Shown here in pieces: positions 60,129 through 64,000 of a stretch of 64,000 nt of DNA (within the stretch, counting starts at the first letter, position 1; the number at the start of each line of letters is the position of its first letter). Location of the stretch: NCBI GenBank assembly GCA_963966185.1, contig CAWZYM010000304.1, positions 310,001 through 374,000 of the forward strand. The letters run 5' to 3'. A program made the position numbers and the translations under genes. Below the pieces are notes generated by a model. The model saw nothing but the letters and a program-made list of their open reading frames with translations, was not told the origin of the DNA and searched no databases. Source of the DNA: Rhabditoides inermis. Lineage: Eukaryota > Nematoda > Chromadorea > Rhabditida > Rhabditidae.

Positions 60129-63100
60129 ATGCCGTCGTTCTTTCTATCGGCGGATTCGAAGCGAGGTCGGAGTGCTTCCAAGAGGTCCAGCGGCGCCTCC
60201 AACCTCGTAATGAGGAAGGGAACGCTGGTGAGATATCATGGGTGTTGATTGGTTGAGCATGACCTCTGTTGCAGAGTGTCCGCGATGAGACCGCGAAGGG
60301 AGAGGCACCCAAGCAGAGCCGGCGCAAGAGGAAGATGGAGCAGGATGAGGTGTCTTCCGACGAGGGCAGCGGTACGTTAACAAAGTTAACACTTTTGCGG
60401 TGCTAAACTCATGTTTAGGCGACGAACGCCGCGGCCGTGCTGATTCGGCGTCGGATTCTGACTATGAGGACGTGCACGAGAAGAACTACAGACAGGCGAA
60501 GGAGCTGCTGGAAAAGCTGAAGCACGATGAGGTTGAGGGCGAGGAGGAGACGGCGGTGGGCCACCGACTGAAGGAGGACGCGCAGGCCAAGGCTGGAACC
60601 CTGCACAGGAAGACGGCGGACAGGGTGACTCCCCTCGACGAGGAGGAGATCAGCCACAGGGGACACAGGTTCACCCCCGTCTGCGCAGCCTTCTCTCCTT
60701 GCGGACTCTTCGTCGTCAGCTGCGGAAAGGAGAGCAGCATTGTCAAATGTGAGTTTTTGTTGTGATGATGGAACTCATTCAAATAATCTTCAGACAGCCT
60801 TGTGGAGAAGAAAGTGGTTGGAGTAATCAAGCGCACGAAGGAGCAGATGAAGAAAAAGAAGATGAACGAGGAGTTTGAAATCAAGGAGCACAGTGGACAC
60901 ATCTTCGCGGTCGCCGTGTCGCCCGATGGAAAGTACATTGTGAGCGGTGGACACGACGCTCTTGTCAAGGTGCGTGAAGCGGATAAGGGAGAACACTGAT
61001 AGTGAGGGAATGAGGAGCTTACTGATTACAGGTGTGGGATTTTGTGACTCTGACCCACGTGAAGGACCTCAAGGGCCACCGCGCTCCGATTACTGGATTG
61101 ACGTTCCGGCTGAAGAGCGGACAGCTTTTTTCCTCCAGCAGGGACAGGAGCGTCAAGGTATGGGAGAGAGAGAATTGCCTTTCACACAAAACCTTGCAGC
61201 TGTGGGACGTGGATCAGCTGGGTTATGTGGACACGATGTTCGGCCACCAGGACGCGGTGACTGCGGTGGACGTGCTGGTCCGCGAGCGGGCCGTGTGCAC
61301 TGGCGGGCAGGACAGGACGGCCCGAATGTGGAAGGTGGCCGACGAGAGCCAGCTCGTTTTCAACGGACCCACTGGCTGTGTGTCGATGGACGCCATCGCC
61401 ATGCTCAACGAGGACCACTTTGTCACTGCCAGCGCCGACGGGTATGTGCGAGAAACGGGGGGGGGAGGGGGGAGACTTGATGTTCAAACACATATGGTTC
61501 GATTAGTAATTTTTTAATTGTTTTTTTGGTCTTTTCATTGTGGATTAGCTTGACATCGGTTCATCGGTATCGACGTGTGATTTATTGCCTCACGATCTCT
61601 TGATTCTCGATTCGAGTCTCGCTTGTTTTGTCATTCCCTCTTTGTGTGAATGGGGCAATTTCTGTCCCCCCCCTTTTTTCTCTCTCTCCCTCTCTCTCTG
61701 TCCCAGTGCCATTGCCTATCCTCGACATGACCGATTATGGTAATGGTCGTGCGATATTGAGTGACTCTCACACGGGACACGGGGTACGGCCACGGCCACA
61801 GTCTACCGGTTGAAATATGGTCGTTGACATATAATTTTGAGTGATATAATTTCAATTCTAGCGAAATTCGATGAATTCAGTTTCAGTTGCAAGAAGGGAT
61901 TTAAGACGATTTGGGATTGGGGGAAGAAGACGAAAGCGGATTTAAGGGAAGATCTTATGATGACGGTTGACGGCAGTTTGAAAGAAGGGAGAGGGATTAT
62001 GAAAGCAGCAGGCGGTATTGGTTGGTTGTGCCTTGGTTTCTTGTACGGTTCACGCAACTACCGGTTCCCCCTTGTCTAATCTCTTGAGGGCCGCTTTGTT
62101 GAGTGGTTTGTGCACTGATCCATGCCACGCGTGTGATTGAACAAGTAAGGAGAAGAGGGTGAGGGGTTCGTGTGATCGGTGGTTTCAAGGTCCCTGGCTG
62201 ACGATGGAGTTTGTTTCACGTTGTGAGGCGCGGAAGTGGCGGGCACTTGGCGCGCGAGAGCAGAGGGAGAGGGAGTGTGGCGAGATAGGAGTGCGAGACT
62301 ACTCACTGAGCTGCTGTGCCGCGCGCGGGTTTTGTGCCGAGTCTTATCTGTTCCGAGCTCTTCTTTTGCCGGCCGCGTGAGACCGGTTTGGTTCTGCTCT
62401 CTCTCTGCCCGCTCGTGTTGTGAGATGCTCTCTCGAGTCACGTTTTCCCGACCATGTCCCTCTGACCGGATGGACGAACGAGTGAATGCAGTGGAGACTG
62501 CATGTTATTTGCAAAGATGAGACGGTGGCGAGTGTTTGCTCCTGGTCAAGGATCACATTTCATCGCCATTCCATGCATGCCAGTAAGAGCAGGTCGTGGG
62601 ATTGATTAAGTGATGATATGTTAGCTATGTTGTTATGCGCTGTGAATGGTGGTTGCATATGGTTGAGAGGGGCGATGGACCGGTTACAGCATGGCAGCAG
62701 CAGTGCTTTGCATACATGCGGTAGTGAGTGTCCGGCGGGCGAGAAGGAGATTGCGAGACAGACAATGTGTGAATTGTGAATACACGGACACAATGTGCGA
62801 AGTGAATGGAAGCGCGGTCTCTGCTCGCCGCGGTACGGACCGAGTCTGCGTTGGCGGAAATAACCCGAAACGTATTCAATAGGCGATCAGCCGGTCCCCT
62901 TGGATGCGGCCTATTTGAAACGTATGCAATTGGAATGGAACCGGTGGGCCCGCCGGCAACCGAGCTGGCTTGGTTTCGCTTTCTGTTGGTGTATGCGTAC
63001 CAGAGATTCTAATCTCGTTCGATGGATTTGGCTATTCTATTCAGCCAGAACTGTCGACTGACTCAAATTCAGGCTTACACGGCGGTTTTGAGGGGATTTT

Positions 63101-64000
63101 TGTGGTAGATCGAAAGCTAGAGATTGTGTGTGCAGCTGCGGAAACGCATACACAGTCACAGGCATGCATTCTTGCGCTACGAGGGGTTATTTGGAGGGTT
63201 GTTTGATTTTGTATGTGTTTGTCCGATCTGTTCTCGGCTCTCTCGTGTTTAGTGAGTGTGAGGGAGAAAGAGAGTGTGTGAATGAGAGGAACAGTCAGAC
63301 GTGTTGGTTCTTCAACCTAAGTTGACGGCTATTTGCAGTGGCGAGTAGAAATTGTGCGTGAAGAATGTGATAATACAAGGTGGCGAGGTCAAGCAGATCG
63401 GTTGAAAGAAATGTGATGTTTGATTGGTATAGTAGTAATCTGTTTACAGTTCTTTGTCGCTGTGGTCGGTGTTCAAGAAGAAGCCGACGTACATTGAGAG
63501 GAAGGCGCATGGACAGAAGGGAGGCGCCAGCGATGCACGATGGGTGAGTGGAGTGGGAAGTGGCTGCACCCATCGTGGGGTAGCAGAGTATACTAGAGTG
63601 GCAAGAATGCATGTTGCGTGTCGTGGCCGAGTGTGTCATGTGTGATTAGTGGTGACGAATAGGAATGATGCAGCATCACATAGCATCGGATGTTTTGGTG
63701 GAAAGATACTGACTTGAAGCTATGGAGCCATGAGAAGTTGAGAAGACTGTTATGAAATAACAGATTGCTTTGAGGTGGTGTCGGTGGCAGCTGTTCCGTA
63801 CACGGATTTGGTGGCCTCGGGGTCGGACGACGGGGAGATTCGACTGTGGCAGGTGGCACAGGACTACAAGTCGCTCAAGCTGGTGTACACATACGAGATG
63901 GTGAGGGAGAAGGGGGAAAGCAGATACAGTAGACAATGAAAAACAACAAACGAAATATGTTCAGGCGGGCTTCATCAACTCCCTCAAGTTCACAGCTGAG
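60129..64000 (+). CDS. RRP9: U3 snoRNP-interacting protein 2 (RRP9/U3-55K), incomplete at window end
   Basis: RRP9 binds the U3 box B/C motif and acts in early 18S rRNA processing in the nucleolus. Exons: 60129-60227, 60275-60371, 60419-60748, 60794-60969, 61032-61157, 61200-61441, 63450-63543, about 63775-63900 and 63965 on. The charged N-terminus has a Lys/Arg-rich segment (SRRKRKMEQDE) and YEDVHEKNYRQAKELLEKL. WD-repeat signatures follow: HSGHIFAVAVSPDGKYIVSG, GHRAPITGL, LFSSSRDRSVKLWDVD, GHQDAVTAVDVL, CTGGQDRTARMWKV and VASGSDDGEIRLWQV. Intron 5 (61158-61199) is 42 bp; intron 6 (61442-63449) is 2 kb. The gene runs off the right edge. Confidence 0.92.
61442..63449. other. Long RRP9 intron, no gene or repeat recognised
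   Basis: A 2-kb intron in a gene whose other introns are 42-230 bp. It contains a short CT-rich part near 61675-61700 but no convincing nested exon or mobile-element end. An insertion of an unknown element is possible. Confidence 0.5.

Overview
This window is nuclear DNA from an animal with a compact, intron-rich genome. The genes are split by many very short GT-AG introns (often 40-60 bases). They encode metazoan proteins: a class I PI 3-kinase catalytic subunit, Mediator MED8, THOC1 with a death domain, the U3 snoRNP protein RRP9, the spliceosomal DEAH helicase DHX16, DHCR24, a globin, and a threonine dehydratase of a type that vertebrates lack. Gene density, intron size and content fit an early-branching animal, perhaps a sponge, but the phylum cannot be fixed from the sequence alone. 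Runs of GA/CT dinucleotide repeat occupy introns and spacers throughout.

Layout. 1.4-4.3 kb: globin (+). 5.8-7.5 kb: small single-span membrane protein (+). 7.7-8.6 kb: unknown protein with a signal peptide (-). 8.9-10.1 kb: unknown possibly secreted protein (+). 10.3-14.4 kb: large unrecognised helical protein (-). 15.1-19.8 kb: DHX16/PRP2 helicase (-), followed by a LINE tail and a decayed duplicate of DHX16's own 3' end (20.1-21.1 kb). 21.6-24.9 kb: probable ubiquitin protease (-) carrying a DNA transposon in an intron. 24.9-26.6 kb: two more inverted-repeat elements, one an almost complete palindrome. 26.6-29 kb: no confident gene.

29.0-31.8 kb: a short unknown gene and MED8 (+). 32.5-40.4 kb: PI3K p110 in 35 exons (+). 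One 2.4-kb intron of p110 holds three tiny antisense genes for secreted peptides. 40.8-43.6 kb: threonine dehydratase with ACT domain (-). 44.4-46.1 kb: Pro/Gln/Met-rich secreted protein (-). 46.2-51.8 kb: an apparently intact Ty3/gypsy LTR retrotransposon with matching LTRs and a 5-bp target duplication. 51.9-54.7 kb: DHCR24 (-). 55.1-55.7 kb: small secreted acidic protein (-). 57.0-59.9 kb: THOC1 (+). 60.1 kb to the end: RRP9, incomplete (+).

Most of the recognised genes are housekeeping genes for splicing, mRNA export, transcription, rRNA processing, sterol synthesis and signalling. The accessory material is the set of short secreted-protein genes, the repeats and the mobile elements. Exon joins were made by eye from reading frame, splice-site sequence and protein family knowledge; no alignment or transcript data were available.
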